Position numbers and translations under genes: made by a program. A stretch of 36,707 nt of DNA from JAJZJT01 sp049964655 (GTDB lineage Bacteria > Actinomycetota > Acidimicrobiia > Acidimicrobiales > RAAP-2). The notes beneath the pieces are model-generated. The model saw nothing but the letters and a program-made list of their open reading frames with translations. It did not search any database and was not told the DNA's origin. Below are positions 8,751-23,345 of this stretch, in pieces (the first letter of the stretch is position 1; every line of letters starts with the position of its first letter). The DNA is taken from NCBI GenBank assembly GCA_049964655.1, contig JBMFXC010000016.1, forward strand, positions 1 through 36,707, given 5' to 3'.

Positions 8751-9239
8751 TCAGAGCATCCGTTGGAGCACGTGGACGTCGAGCCAGCGTCCGAACTTCC
8801 GCCCGATCTCCCGCTCGACGCCAGCAGGCTCGAACCCGGAGGCACGGTGGAGGCCGATCGAAGCGGCATTGTCTCCGGCCACTCGGGCGACCATCGTGTG
8901 GAAGCCGTACTCGGTGGCCAGGCGGACGAGCTCTTCGAGGATGGCCCGCCCGACGCCCTCGCCCCGGTGGTCTCCGGCCACGTAGACCGAGTCTTCGACG
9001 GTGGTGGCGTAGGCGGGCCGGTGACGGTACGGCGACAGCGAGCCGAAGCCGGCGACGGCACCGCCTGCGGCGACCGCCACGACCGCAGGATGGACGCCGT
9101 CGTGGCTGGCGATCCACTCCTCCTGCTCCTCGAGGGAGCGAGGCACGAGGTCGAAGGTCGCCGTCGAACCGAGCACCTCGACGTTGTAGATGGCCCGGAT
9201 CGCCTCGGCGTCCGCCGCAGTGGCCAGGCGGAGGTGCAT
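8751..9239 (-). CDS. GNAT family N-acetyltransferase, phosphinothricin acetyltransferase-like
   Basis: A 162-residue GNAT protein. It begins MHLRLATAADAEAIRAIYN, contains STATFD typical of Pat/Bar-like enzymes, and has the acetyl-CoA loop as DHRGEGVGRAIL (R/QxxGxG/A). It ends with the NAASIGLHRASGF helix found in the family. Homologues acetylate phosphinothricin, methionine sulfoximine or other small amines; the real substrate here is not evident. The open frame continues upstream to 9521 through tRNA genes, so the ATG at 9239, where family similarity begins, is chosen; no clear Shine-Dalgarno is seen. Between its 3' end and the convergent mannosyltransferase (8578-8750) I see nothing specific. 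Confidence 0.88.
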   Translation of the reverse strand: MHLRLATAADAEAIRAIYNVEVLGSTATFDLVPRSLEEQEEWIASHDGVHPAVVAVAAGGAVAGFGSLSPYRHRPAYATTVEDSVYVAGDHRGEGVGRAILEELVRLATEYGFHTMVARVAGDNAASIGLHRASGFEPAGVEREIGRKFGRWLDVHVLQRML

Positions 9240-9353
9240 GAACGGGATGGTAGGCGAACCCGGAGCGGTGCTCGGGCGGAACCGACGCACGGGACCTGCC
9301 TCGTCGGCCTTGCCGGCGTCGCTGCCGGTCCAAGACGGTCGTGGCGGGCGAGC

Positions 9354-9383
9354 TTCCCGGGCCGGTCCGGTTGCGGCTATGCT
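9354..9383 (+). promoter_or_regulatory. Weak candidate promoter for the tRNA-Thr/tRNA-Met/rpmG unit
   Basis: TATGCT at 9378-9383 resembles a -10 element and lies 30 nt before tRNA-Thr. The only -35-like hexamer at suitable distance is TTCCCG (9354-9359, 18-nt spacer), a poor match. Position supports it more than sequence. Confidence 0.3.
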
Positions 9384-9412
9384 TTTCCTTCGCTGCTCGG
9401 TCGAGCCGCGCC

Positions 9413-9485
9413 GCCCCCTTAGCTCAGTCGGCAGAGCACAGCCATGGTAAGGCTGGTGTCGTCGGTTCGATTCCGACAGGGGGCT
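9413..9485 (+). tRNA. tRNA-Thr(GGT)
   Basis: A 73-nt cloverleaf. The acceptor GCCCCCT (9413-9419) pairs perfectly with AGGGGGC (9478-9484). Anticodon stem CAGCC/GGCTG holds the anticodon GGT at 9446-9448. T-arm is GTCGG-TTCGATT-CCGAC and the discriminator is T. CCA is not encoded. It lies 6 nt upstream of tRNA-Met. Confidence 0.97.
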
Positions 9486-9491
9486 CGCCCT

Positions 9492-9565
9492 GGCGGCGTA
9501 GCTCAGTTGGTCAGAGCACACGGCTCATAATCGTGGGGTCGCCGGTTCGAGTCCGGCCGCCGCTA
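9492..9565 (+). tRNA. tRNA-Met(CAT), elongator type
   Basis: A 74-nt cloverleaf. The acceptor GGCGGCG (9492-9498) pairs with CGCCGCT (9558-9564), first pair G-U. The anticodon CAT is at 9526-9528. The anticodon stem CACGG/TCGTG lacks the three G-C pairs of initiator tRNA and the first base pair is not mismatched, so this is elongator Met. tRNA-Ile2 (lysidine-modified CAT) is less likely given the resemblance to actinobacterial elongator Met. Confidence 0.93.
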
Positions 9566-9703
9566 CTAGGAGGTCCGTCCGGGAGGACTGGGCGGCCCGA
9601 CGTCGGGGACGCCCCACCACCGGCGTTGGCAGGACCGGCCCGAAGGGGCCTGAGAAGGCGCACTGGACCGACTGGCTCGGCTCGGTGCCGGGAAGGAGCG
9701 ACC

Positions 9704-9868
9704 GTGGCGAAGAACGAGAAGCGGGTCCAGGTCACCCTGGCCTGCGAGGTCTGCAAGCGGCGCAACTACATCACGACGAAGAACAAGCTGAACGACCGCG
9801 AGCGGATCGAGATGCGCAAGTACTGCCGGTGGGACCGGCAGCACACGCTCCACAAGGAGACGCGCTGA
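9704..9868 (+). CDS. rpmG: 50S ribosomal protein L33
   Basis: A 54-residue large-subunit protein (VAKNEKRVQVTLACEVC... ending HTLHKETR). The GTG start at 9704 is fixed by GGAAGGAG at 9691-9698. L33 of the zinc-binding (C+) type has two CxxC pairs. Here the first pair is intact (CEVC) but the second reads YCRWD, keeping one cysteine and replacing the other with aspartate, so zinc binding is doubtful or uses another ligand. It sits in the usual actinobacterial position after tRNA-Thr and tRNA-Met and may be co-transcribed with them. Confidence 0.95.
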   Translation: MAKNEKRVQVTLACEVCKRRNYITTKNKLNDRERIEMRKYCRWDRQHTLHKETR

Positions 9869-9996
9869 CCGACGACCCAGGCAGACGGTAGGGCCAGGGG
9901 TGAGCCTCCGGCCACCGACGACGGCCGAGGCACGCAACCGGTGGTAGCCTCTCGCTCCGCCTGCGTGGCGGGTTCCTTCTCGGTGCCCGCCCACCG

Positions 9997-10069
9997 AGGG
10001 CAGTAGCTCAACTGGTAGAGCACCGGTCTCCAAAACCGGCGGTTGGGGGTTCGAGTCCCTCCTGCCCTG
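9997..10069 (+). tRNA. tRNA-Trp(CCA)
   Basis: A 73-nt cloverleaf. The acceptor AGGGCAG (9997-10003) pairs perfectly with CTGCCCT (10062-10068). The anticodon stem CCGGT/ACCGG holds anticodon CCA at 10030-10032. T-arm is GGGGG-TTCGAGT-CCCTC and the discriminator is G, as expected for tryptophan. CCA is not encoded. It directly precedes secE, a conserved arrangement. Confidence 0.97.
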
Positions 10070-10217
10070 CTCGTCCTCGGTGGACCGCAGGCGTCGTCGT
10101 ACCCGGCGGCCCAGCGGCATGCCGGGCGGTGCGGCGCACGACGGGTGATGCCGAGGTCTGGTGGGCGACGATGGCAGAAGCGACGGCAGGGACGGCAGAG
10201 CGACAGAAGGCACGACG

Positions 10218-10511
10218 GTGAACCGAGAAACCAAGCGCATGCTGCAGCGCCAGGGGCACGACGTCGAAGGGGCGGCGCCCCCCCGGCGGACAACCCAGCC
10301 TCCCCGGCGTCCACCGCGACGCGAGCCCTTCCGTATCGGGCAGTTCGTGCGCGAGGTACGATCGGAGCTGCGCCAGGTGGCCTGGCCCAACCGGGCCGAG
10401 GTGGTCAACTACACGACGGTCACCTTCGTGACGCTCGTCGCCCTCATCATCTTGATCTTCCTTCTCAACTACGCCTTTGCGAAAGGCGTCTTCTGGCTGT
10501 TCACGACGTGA
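10218..10511 (+). CDS. secE: Preprotein translocase subunit SecE
   Basis: A 97-residue subunit of the SecYEG channel. After a basic, proline-rich cytoplasmic N-terminus comes the conserved amphipathic motif FVREVRSELRQVAWPNRAEV, then one transmembrane helix (TVTFVTLVALIILIFLL); single-helix SecE is normal outside enterobacteria. The GTG start at 10218 is supported by AGAAGG at 10205-10210 and the family start NRETKRMLQRQG; an upstream ATG at 10161 has no matching sequence. The stop overlaps the nusG GTG (GTGA). Confidence 0.95.
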   Translation: MNRETKRMLQRQGHDVEGAAPPRRTTQPPRRPPRREPFRIGQFVREVRSELRQVAWPNRAEVVNYTTVTFVTLVALIILIFLLNYAFAKGVFWLFTT

Positions 10512-11362
10512 TCGGTGTGACTGTGACCTCAAGCGAAGCCGAGATGCCATCGAGCGCGAGCGCTCCTTCATCGGGCGGTACCCCCGCCGGAGCAGAGGAG
10601 CGGGTCGCCGACGTCGACCAGCTTGCTACGCCGAAGGACGCGGGTGCCGCGCCCGACGCCGCCGCGGTGGCTGACGCCGCGCCCGACGCCGCAGTCGAGG
10701 ACGGAGCTGCCGCCGACGAGCTTGACGACGAGGACGAGCTTGACGACGGAGCCGCCGCCGACGAGCTTGACGACGAGGACGAGGGCGAGGCCCGCCCGGC
10801 GGCGGTCAGCCCCTACGACAAGCCTGGCCGGTGGTACGTGGTGCACACCTATGCCGGCTACGAGAACAAGGTGAAGTCCAACCTCTACAGCCGCTCGGCG
10901 TCGATGAACATGGAGGATCGGATCTACGAAGTCGAGATCCCCATGGAGGACGTCGTCGAGTTCAAGAACGGCAAGAAGGTCGTCGTCCAGAAGAAGGTCT
11001 TCCCCGGGTACCTCCTCTGTCGTTGCGAGCTCGACGACGACAGCTGGTCGGTCATTCGCAACACGCCGGGCGTCACCGGCTTCGTCGGACCGGGGACCAA
11101 GCCGACCCCGCTGTCCCGTCGCGAGGTCGAGTCGATCCTCCAGGTCAAGTCCGAAGGGACCGAGGCGCCGACGAAGCGCTCGCGGCCCCGGCTCGAGCAC
11201 GAGATCGGCGAGACAGTCCGTGTGAAAGAAGGCCCCTTCGCCGACTTCTCGGGCCAGATCGCCGAGATCAACGAGGACCAGCTCAAGCTCAAGGTCCTGG
11301 TGAACATCTTCGGGCGCGAGACCCCGGTCGAGCTCGAGTTCAGCCAAGTGGCAAAGTTGTAG
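10508..11362 (+). CDS. nusG: Transcription termination/antitermination factor NusG, with acidic N-terminal extension
   Basis: Transcription elongation factor that binds RNA polymerase. The NGN domain begins at GRWYVVHTYAGYENKVKSNL (about residue 107) and contains KVFPGYLLCRCELDDDSWSVIRNTPGVTGFVG; the KOW domain (VRVKEGPFADFSGQIAEIN, ending in ELEFSQVAKL) closes the 284-residue protein. The first ~100 residues are a non-conserved Ala/Asp/Glu-rich extension containing a duplicated ADELDDEDE block. Extended N-termini are known in actinobacterial NusG. The GTG at 10508 overlaps the secE stop (GTGA); GTG 10517 or 10523 are possible, since no Shine-Dalgarno discriminates and coupling with secE is likely. 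Confidence 0.95.
   Translation: MIGVTVTSSEAEMPSSASAPSSGGTPAGAEERVADVDQLATPKDAGAAPDAAAVADAAPDAAVEDGAAADELDDEDELDDGAAADELDDEDEGEARPAAVSPYDKPGRWYVVHTYAGYENKVKSNLYSRSASMNMEDRIYEVEIPMEDVVEFKNGKKVVVQKKVFPGYLLCRCELDDDSWSVIRNTPGVTGFVGPGTKPTPLSRREVESILQVKSEGTEAPTKRSRPRLEHEIGETVRVKEGPFADFSGQIAEINEDQLKLKVLVNIFGRETPVELEFSQVAKL
10700..10783 (+). repeat. Direct repeat inside the nusG acidic extension
   Basis: Two 39-nt copies (10700-10738 and 10745-10783) spaced 45 nt start-to-start and differing at one base (T versus C at the eighth position). Both encode the acidic block DGAAADELDDEDE. In-frame period of 15 codons. Confidence 0.9.
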
Positions 11363-11422
11363 CCCGGGTCAGCCCGGCCCCGATCACGACGACCCCGATC
11401 AAGACGGCGAGGAGCAGCTCCG

Positions 11423-11854
11423 ATGGCCCCGAAGAAGCGTGTGCTTGCGATGGTGAAGATCCAGCTCCCGGCAGGGGGAGCGACGCCCGCGCCTCCGGTC
11501 GGTACGGCGCTGGGCCCGCACGGGGTCCAGACGATGGAGTTCTGCAAGCAGTACAACGCGGCCACCGAGTCCCAGCGGGGCTCGGTCGTCCCCGTCGAGA
11601 TCACCATCTACGAGGACCGGACGTTCACCTTCGTCCTCAAGACGCCACCGACCCCGGTGCTCCTGCGCCAGGCCGCCGGCCTCGAGAAGGGATCGGCGAC
11701 GACCGGCCGCACCCAGGTGGCCACCGTCACCGACGCCCAGGTGGCGGAGATCGCCACCATCAAGTTGCCTGACCTGAACACGACCGACCTCGAGGCGGCC
11801 AAACGCCAGGTGGCCGGCACCGCCCGCTCGATGGGGATCGCCGTCGCCGGCTGA
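11423..11854 (+). CDS. rplK: 50S ribosomal protein L11
   Basis: A 143-residue protein of the GTPase-associated centre. It has the N-terminal domain with the flexible proline-rich loop (QLPAGGATPAPPVGTALGPHGV) and the rRNA-binding C-terminal domain ending AKRQVAGTARSMGIAVAG. The length is that of the family (141-145). ATG 11423 has GGCGAGGAG upstream. It is followed 40 nt later by rplA, the usual L11-L1 pair. L1 autoregulates this pair in E. coli; I do not see a convincing L1 site here. Confidence 0.97.
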   Translation: MAPKKRVLAMVKIQLPAGGATPAPPVGTALGPHGVQTMEFCKQYNAATESQRGSVVPVEITIYEDRTFTFVLKTPPTPVLLRQAAGLEKGSATTGRTQVATVTDAQVAEIATIKLPDLNTTDLEAAKRQVAGTARSMGIAVAG

Positions 11855-11894
11855 GGCGAGCCGGTCCCCAACGCACACCGACACGGAGAGACGC

Positions 11895-12620
11895 ATGTCC
11901 AGGGGTAAGAAGTACCGCTCGAGCACGGCGCAGTTCGACCGCCAGCATCACTACACGCCGGCTGAGGCGATCGAGCTCGTCCAAGCCACCGCCAAGGCAT
12001 CGTTCGACGAGACCGTCGAGCTGGCTGTCCGCCTCGGCGTCGATCCTCGCAAGGCCGACCAGATCGTGAGAGGCACGCTCACGCTGCCGGCGGGAACCGG
12101 CAAGACGGCCCGGGTGGCCGTGTTCGCCGCCGGCGACCAGGCCGCCGAAGCCCGGGCTGCCGGCGCCGACGTGGTGGGTGCCGACGACCTGGTGGCCCGG
12201 GTGGCCAACGAGGGGTTCCTCGACTTCGACGTGGCGATCGCCACGCCCGACATGATGGGACAGGTCGGCACCCTGGGTCGGGTGCTCGGGCCCCGGGGTC
12301 TCATGCCCAACCCGAAGACGGGCACGGTCACCGAGGACGTCGGTCGCGCCGTGGCCGAATTCAAAGGTGGGCGCGTCGAGTACCGCACCGACAAGGTGGG
12401 CAACATCCACCTGGGGATCGGCAAGGCGTCGTTCGACCGGACGAAGCTGCTGGCCAACTTCGGGGCCGTGATGGACGAGCTCCACCGGGCCAAGCCGGCT
12501 TCAGCCAAGGGTCGTTACGTTCGGGCCGTCACCGTCTCGTCGACGATGGGGCCTGGGGTCCACGTCGACCCAGCCGCTGCCCGCCTGGTTGCCGAGGAGG
12601 ACGTGGCCGTCAGCGCCTGA
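11895..12620 (+). CDS. rplA: 50S ribosomal protein L1
   Basis: A 241-residue L1-stalk protein. It carries the family signature near VLGPRGLMPNPKTGTVTEDV, with domain I at both ends (SRGKKYRSSTAQFDRQ... and ...RYVRAVTVSSTMGPGVHVD) and domain II between. ATG 11895 is preceded by ACGGAGAGACGC. L1 binds 23S helix 76-78, aids exit of deacylated tRNA, and often represses its own operon. The next gene, rplJ, is separated by 236 nt that hold the L10-type leader. Confidence 0.97.
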   Translation: MSRGKKYRSSTAQFDRQHHYTPAEAIELVQATAKASFDETVELAVRLGVDPRKADQIVRGTLTLPAGTGKTARVAVFAAGDQAAEARAAGADVVGADDLVARVANEGFLDFDVAIATPDMMGQVGTLGRVLGPRGLMPNPKTGTVTEDVGRAVAEFKGGRVEYRTDKVGNIHLGIGKASFDRTKLLANFGAVMDELHRAKPASAKGRYVRAVTVSSTMGPGVHVDPAAARLVAEEDVAVSA

Positions 12621-12699
12621 ACGGCTCTGGGTGGCCTGCCGTCGCCGGCGGTCGCGGCGCGCATGCGCTACCATCTCTCAGCAAGCTGAATTTCGAACT

Positions 12700-12780
12700 G
12701 CCGTAGACCTCCGGTGCGTCGCCTGAGCGACGCCGAAGGGACCATGTGGTCCGCCTGACGAGGCGACGTTCGCACCAGGC
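12700..12780 (+). ncRNA. L10-type ribosomal protein leader of rplJL
   Basis: The 5' UTR of rplJ carries CTGCCGTAGACCTCCGGTG (from 12699), similar to the conserved GCCGAAGACxGCAGGTG segment of bacterial L10 leaders. GGTGCG-TCGCCT (12713-12724) pairs with AGGCGA (12761-12766) and CGCACC (12771-12776) around an internal loop, with an inner hairpin GGACC-ATGT-GGTCC (12739-12752). In other bacteria the L10(L12)4 complex binds such a leader to repress rplJL; the same control is inferred here. Confidence 0.75.
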
Positions 12781-12856
12781 TCCGAACCGAGCCTCGCGTC
12801 CTCCCCGTCTGTCGTCTGCGGCCCGTTGACCGGGCTGGTGCCCGGCCGGAGGCACA

Positions 12857-13616
12857 ATGGACAATCCGAGGCCGGAGAAAGTCGCCGTCGTCGACGAAGT
12901 GCGCGAGCGCTTGGCCGCCGCCGAGGGAGCGCTGCTCACCGAGTACCGGGGCCTGACCGTGGCCGAGCTGGCCCGGCTCCGCCAGGCGCTCTCCGCCGTC
13001 GGCGGTGACTACAAGGTCTACAAGAACACCCTGGTCCGACTGGCCGTGGCCGGTGGTCCGCAGGAGGGCCTTGCCGAGCTCCTGACTGGTCCGACCGCCA
13101 TCGCCTTCGTCCATGGCGACGTCAGCGCGGTGGCCAAGGCCCTGCGGGACTTCGCCCGCTCCACTCCCAACCTCGTCCTGAAGGGTGGGATGGTCGGCAG
13201 CGGAGCGTTGTCGGCCCAGGACGTCACCGCCCTTGCCGACCTGCCTCCGCGCGACGTGCTGCTGGCCCAGGTGGCCGGAGCGCTGGCCGCACCCCTCCGC
13301 CAGTTGGCCGGCCTGTTCGAGGCTCTTCCGCGCAACCTCGCCTACGGGCTGTCGGCGCTCATCGAGCAGGGCGGGGGCGCTCCCCCGGTTGACGAGGCCC
13401 CGGTTGACGAGGCCCCGGTTGACGAGGCCCCGGTTGACGAGGCCCCGGTTGANNNNNNNNNNNNNNNNNNNNNNNNNNNNNNNNNNNNNNNNNNNNNNNN
13501 NNNNNNNNNNNNNNNNNNNNNNNNNNNNNNNNNNNNNNNNNNNNNNNNNNNNCGAGGCCCCTGTTGACGAGGCCCCGGTTGACGAGGCCCCTGTTGACGA
13601 GGCCCCTGCGGACTGA
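12857..13616 (+). CDS. rplJ: 50S ribosomal protein L10 with VDEAP-repeat tail (interrupted by assembly gap)
   Basis: Base of the L7/L12 stalk. Residues 1-172 are a normal L10: MDNPRPEKVAVVDEV, LLTEYRGLTVAELARLR, YKVYKNTLVRLA, LKGGMVGSG, then the C-terminal helix that binds L7/L12 dimers (LAGLFEALPRNLAYGLSALIE). A non-standard tail of tandem Val-Asp-Glu-Ala-Pro repeats follows, running into a 100-N gap (13453-13552) and resuming behind it to end EAPAD-stop at 13614-13616. The two sides are in different frames only because 100 is not a multiple of 3: the gap starts after GA and ends before C of a GAC codon, so any multiple of 3 (or of the 15-nt unit) restores the frame. True length is therefore unknown. 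Confidence 0.93.
13388..13610 (+). repeat. 15-bp tandem repeats in rplJ encoding VDEAP
   Basis: Four complete copies of GTTGACGAGGCCCCG plus five bases run from 13388 to the gap at 13453. More copies follow the gap, alternating between units ending CCCCG and CCCCT. The near-identical units are the likely cause of the assembly break, and the real copy number cannot be read from this window. Confidence 0.95.
13453..13552. other. Assembly gap, 100 N placeholder
   Basis: Exactly 100 N within the rplJ repeat tract. The round number indicates a gap of unknown size rather than measured sequence. Confidence 0.97.
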
Positions 13617-13690
13617 CCGGCGTACCGACTGACCCGACCGTTTCCCACCCGGCTCGAACTCCCGAGCCAGAACCACGAAGGAGCAACACC

Positions 13691-14089
13691 ATGGCAGGCA
13701 GCCTGACCAAAGACCAGATCCTCGACGGTATCGCCGAGCTGTCGGTGCTCGAGCTGAGCGAACTGCTCACGGCGTTCGAGGAGCGCTTCGGCGTGACGGC
13801 AGCCGCCCCGGTGGCAGTCGCTGCCATGCCCGCAGCCGGTGCGGCGGGCGGTGGCGAGGCGGCTGCTGCCGAGGAGCAGAGCGAGTTCGACGTCATCCTG
13901 GCCTCGGCCGGTGACAAGAAGATCCAGGTCATCAAGGAGGTCCGGGCACTCACCAGCCTGGGGCTCAAGGAGGCCAAGGACCTCGTCGACAGCGCACCCA
14001 AGCCGGTGCTCGAGAAGGTCAACAAGGAGGACGCGGAGAAGGCGAAGGCACAGCTCGAGGGCGCAGGCGCCACCGTCGAGCTGAAGTAG
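13691..14089 (+). CDS. rplL: 50S ribosomal protein L7/L12
   Basis: A 132-residue stalk protein that recruits translational GTPases. The N-terminal dimerisation helices (LTKDQILDGIAELSVLELSELL) and an Ala/Gly-rich hinge (about residues 37-62) lead to the C-terminal factor-binding domain (EFDVILASAGDKKIQVIKEVR, LGLKEAKDLVDSAPKPV). ATG 13691 has AAGGAG at 13678-13683. It follows rplJ by 74 nt and is closed by a strong hairpin at 14099-14139. Confidence 0.97.
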   Translation: MAGSLTKDQILDGIAELSVLELSELLTAFEERFGVTAAAPVAVAAMPAAGAAGGGEAAAAEEQSEFDVILASAGDKKIQVIKEVRALTSLGLKEAKDLVDSAPKPVLEKVNKEDAEKAKAQLEGAGATVELK

Positions 14090-14098
14090 CCGGGCCTG

Positions 14099-14139
14099 AC
14101 GTCCGTCACCCCCTGTTCGGCACCGGGGGTGACGGACGT
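14099..14139 (+). terminator. Strong hairpin after rplL (terminator or attenuator)
   Basis: The arm ACGTCCGTCACCCCC (14099-14113) pairs perfectly over 15 bp with 14125-14139 around an 11-nt loop. No T-run follows (TCCCGTCGC), so it is not a canonical intrinsic terminator. GC-rich actinobacteria often use hairpins without a U-tract, and RNA polymerase genes are commonly expressed at a lower level than rplJL, so partial termination or RNA processing is plausible. Confidence 0.7.
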
Positions 14140-14157
14140 TCCCGTCGCGCCCCGGGG

Positions 14158-14186
14158 TTGTCAGACGAGGTTGGTCCGGATAAGCT
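14158..14186 (+). promoter_or_regulatory. Candidate promoter for rpoBC in the 349-nt rplL-rpoB interval
   Basis: TTGTCA (14158-14163; five of six to TTGACA), 17-nt spacer, TAAGCT (14181-14186), resembling actinobacterial housekeeping promoters. It is placed just behind the rplL hairpin. The rest of the interval (14187-14423) shows no open frame of merit and no clear structure. Confidence 0.5.
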
Positions 14187-14438
14187 GTCCGGTTGCCGTG
14201 CTCCTATCACCCGTTTCCTCCGGATCTCCAGGTCTGGTGGCGCGCGCCCGCGCGCGAACCGGGGCACCCCGACGGAGCGGTCAGGGCTCACGGCGGCACC
14301 CTCCACCCTCTCTCGTTCCACCCGGCACCAGCTAGCCGGTCCCCGACGCGTACGCACACGCCGTCCCTCATCGCTCGTCGCAGTACCCGAAGTCCCTGAC
14401 GTCACCCCGTCCACCCCGCAACCGGGAGGAGTAGGCCG

Positions 14439-22063
<7,625 letters not shown>

Positions 22064-22162
22064 TCCCCGGTCCGCCCGGAGCACCGCGCCCCGCTGGCCC
22101 CGGGCCCGCCCGGGCAGCCGGACGCCCTCCCCACGGCTCGCCACGCCGTCCGACCTCCCCGC

Positions 22163-22192
22163 TTGCCCGCCGACCGCCGCATGCCGTAGCAT
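22163..22192 (+). promoter_or_regulatory. Candidate promoter for the str operon (rpsL)
   Basis: TTGCCC (22163-22168), 18-nt spacer, TAGCAT (22187-22192), 125 nt upstream of rpsL in the 253-nt rpoC-rpsL interval. The upstream part of the interval holds a small GC hairpin (CCCGGG repeats near 22099-22114) but no T-run. Motif evidence only. Confidence 0.45.
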
Positions 22193-22316
22193 GGCCCGTC
22201 CGCGCACCGCTGCACGCTGGGTGACCAGCTCGGCGGCGCGCCACCGGAGGCGGTCGGCTGGGGCCGGCACCGACCCCGTCCGCCGTACCCCGCCGTCGAC
22301 ATCCCAGAGGTAGCGC

Positions 22317-22688
22317 GTGCCCACCATCTCCCAGCTCGTCCGCAAGGGCCGAGCAACCAAGCCGACCAAGACGAAGACCCCGGCACTGCGGGGCGCCCCC
22401 CAGCGCCGAGGGGTGTGCACCCGCGTCTACACCCACACGCCGAAGAAGCCGAACTCTGCTCTGCGCAAGGTGGCCAGGGTCCGCCTGACCAGCGGGCTCG
22501 AGGTCACGGCCTACATCCCCGGTGAAGGGCACAACTTGCAGGAGCACTCGATCGTCCTCGTGCGTGGTGGCCGCGTGAAGGACCTGCCCGGGGTCCGCTA
22601 CAAGGTCATCCGGGGCACGCTGGACGCGTCGGGTGTGCGCGACCGGAACCAAGCCCGCAGTCGCTACGGCGCGAAGAAGGAGTCCTGA
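22317..22688 (+). CDS. rpsL: 30S ribosomal protein S12
   Basis: A 123-residue decoding-centre protein. Canonical loops are present: TPKKPNSALRK, which holds the streptomycin-relevant lysine in its wild-type state, and GGRVKDLPGVRYK, with the aspartate that is methylthiolated in many bacteria. The GTG start at 22317 is preceded by AGAGG. It opens the str operon; rpsG begins one base after its stop. Confidence 0.98.
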   Translation: MPTISQLVRKGRATKPTKTKTPALRGAPQRRGVCTRVYTHTPKKPNSALRKVARVRLTSGLEVTAYIPGEGHNLQEHSIVLVRGGRVKDLPGVRYKVIRGTLDASGVRDRNQARSRYGAKKES

Positions 22689-22689
22689 G

Positions 22690-23160
22690 GTGCCCCGGAA
22701 CGGACCCGCTCCCCGACGGGAGCTCTTGCCCGATCCCGTCTACCACTCGGTGCTGGTGACCCAGGTGGTCAACAAGGTGCTGAGCCGGGGCAAGCGGACC
22801 CTCGCCGAGCGCATCGTGTACCAGGCGCTCACCGACGTCGGCGAGAAGACCGGCAACGACCCCGTCACGGTGCTGAAGAAGGCGGTGGAGAACACCCGCC
22901 CCGAGCTCGAGGTACGGAGCCGTCGCGTGGGTGGCGCTACCTACCAGGTGCCTGTCGACGTCCGGCCCCGCCGAGCGACGACGCTCTCGATCCGATGGCT
23001 GGTCGGGTTCGCCCAGCAGCGTCGGGAGAAGACGATGGCAGAGCGGCTCTCCGGTGAGATCCGCGATGCCGCCAACGGTATCGGTGCTGCCGTCAAGCGT
23101 CGTGAGGACCTGCACAAGATGGCCGAATCGAACAAGGCCTTCGCCCACTACCGTTGGTGA
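22690..23160 (+). CDS. rpsG: 30S ribosomal protein S7
   Basis: A 156-residue small-subunit head protein that nucleates the 3' domain of 16S rRNA. It matches the family from PRNGPAPRRELLPDPVYHSVLV through GGATYQVPVDVRPRR to ESNKAFAHYRW. The GTG at 22690 is preferred: AAGGAG lies at 22677-22682 inside the rpsL end, 7 nt before it, and the family start aligns. The longer in-frame start at 22633 lies inside rpsL. In E. coli S7 represses the str operon; an S7 site is not evident here. Confidence 0.97.
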   Translation: MPRNGPAPRRELLPDPVYHSVLVTQVVNKVLSRGKRTLAERIVYQALTDVGEKTGNDPVTVLKKAVENTRPELEVRSRRVGGATYQVPVDVRPRRATTLSIRWLVGFAQQRREKTMAERLSGEIRDAANGIGAAVKRREDLHKMAESNKAFAHYRW

Positions 23161-23345
23161 GCGGGGCCGGAGCACCGGTTCTCGACCGCACCGTTCCTCG
23201 TCCCCGCTCGGTCCTGCGGTGACACGGCGAGCGGCTCCTGCAGCGGGCCGCTCCGACCGAGGCCACGTTCCCACGGCGTCCGGTGCCCCGGCACCGAGGC
23301 GACCCCGCCTCTTTATCCTGAGCACGATCCGAAGGCTGACCGACC

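Noticed and set aside
7156..9333. Minus-strand open frame of ~725 codons across the mannosyltransferase and the GNAT gene
   Set aside because: Its translation is arginine/glycine/histidine-rich without motifs and covers two recognisable genes in other frames.
9492..9565. Initiator tRNA-fMet
   Set aside because: The first acceptor pair is G-U rather than mismatched, and the anticodon stem lacks the three consecutive G-C pairs.
13388..13610. CRISPR or satellite-like array
   Set aside because: Units are 15 bp, directly adjacent without spacers, and encode an in-frame pentapeptide continuous with L10.
12857..13616. rplJ as a frameshifted pseudogene
   Set aside because: The frame change arises only from the 100-N placeholder; the flanking bases rejoin in frame if the gap is a multiple of 3, and the repeat protein continues identically on both sides.
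22064..22316. Intrinsic terminator after rpoC
   Set aside because: Only short CCCGGG-type stems are seen and no T-run follows, so the evidence is too weak for a terminator call.
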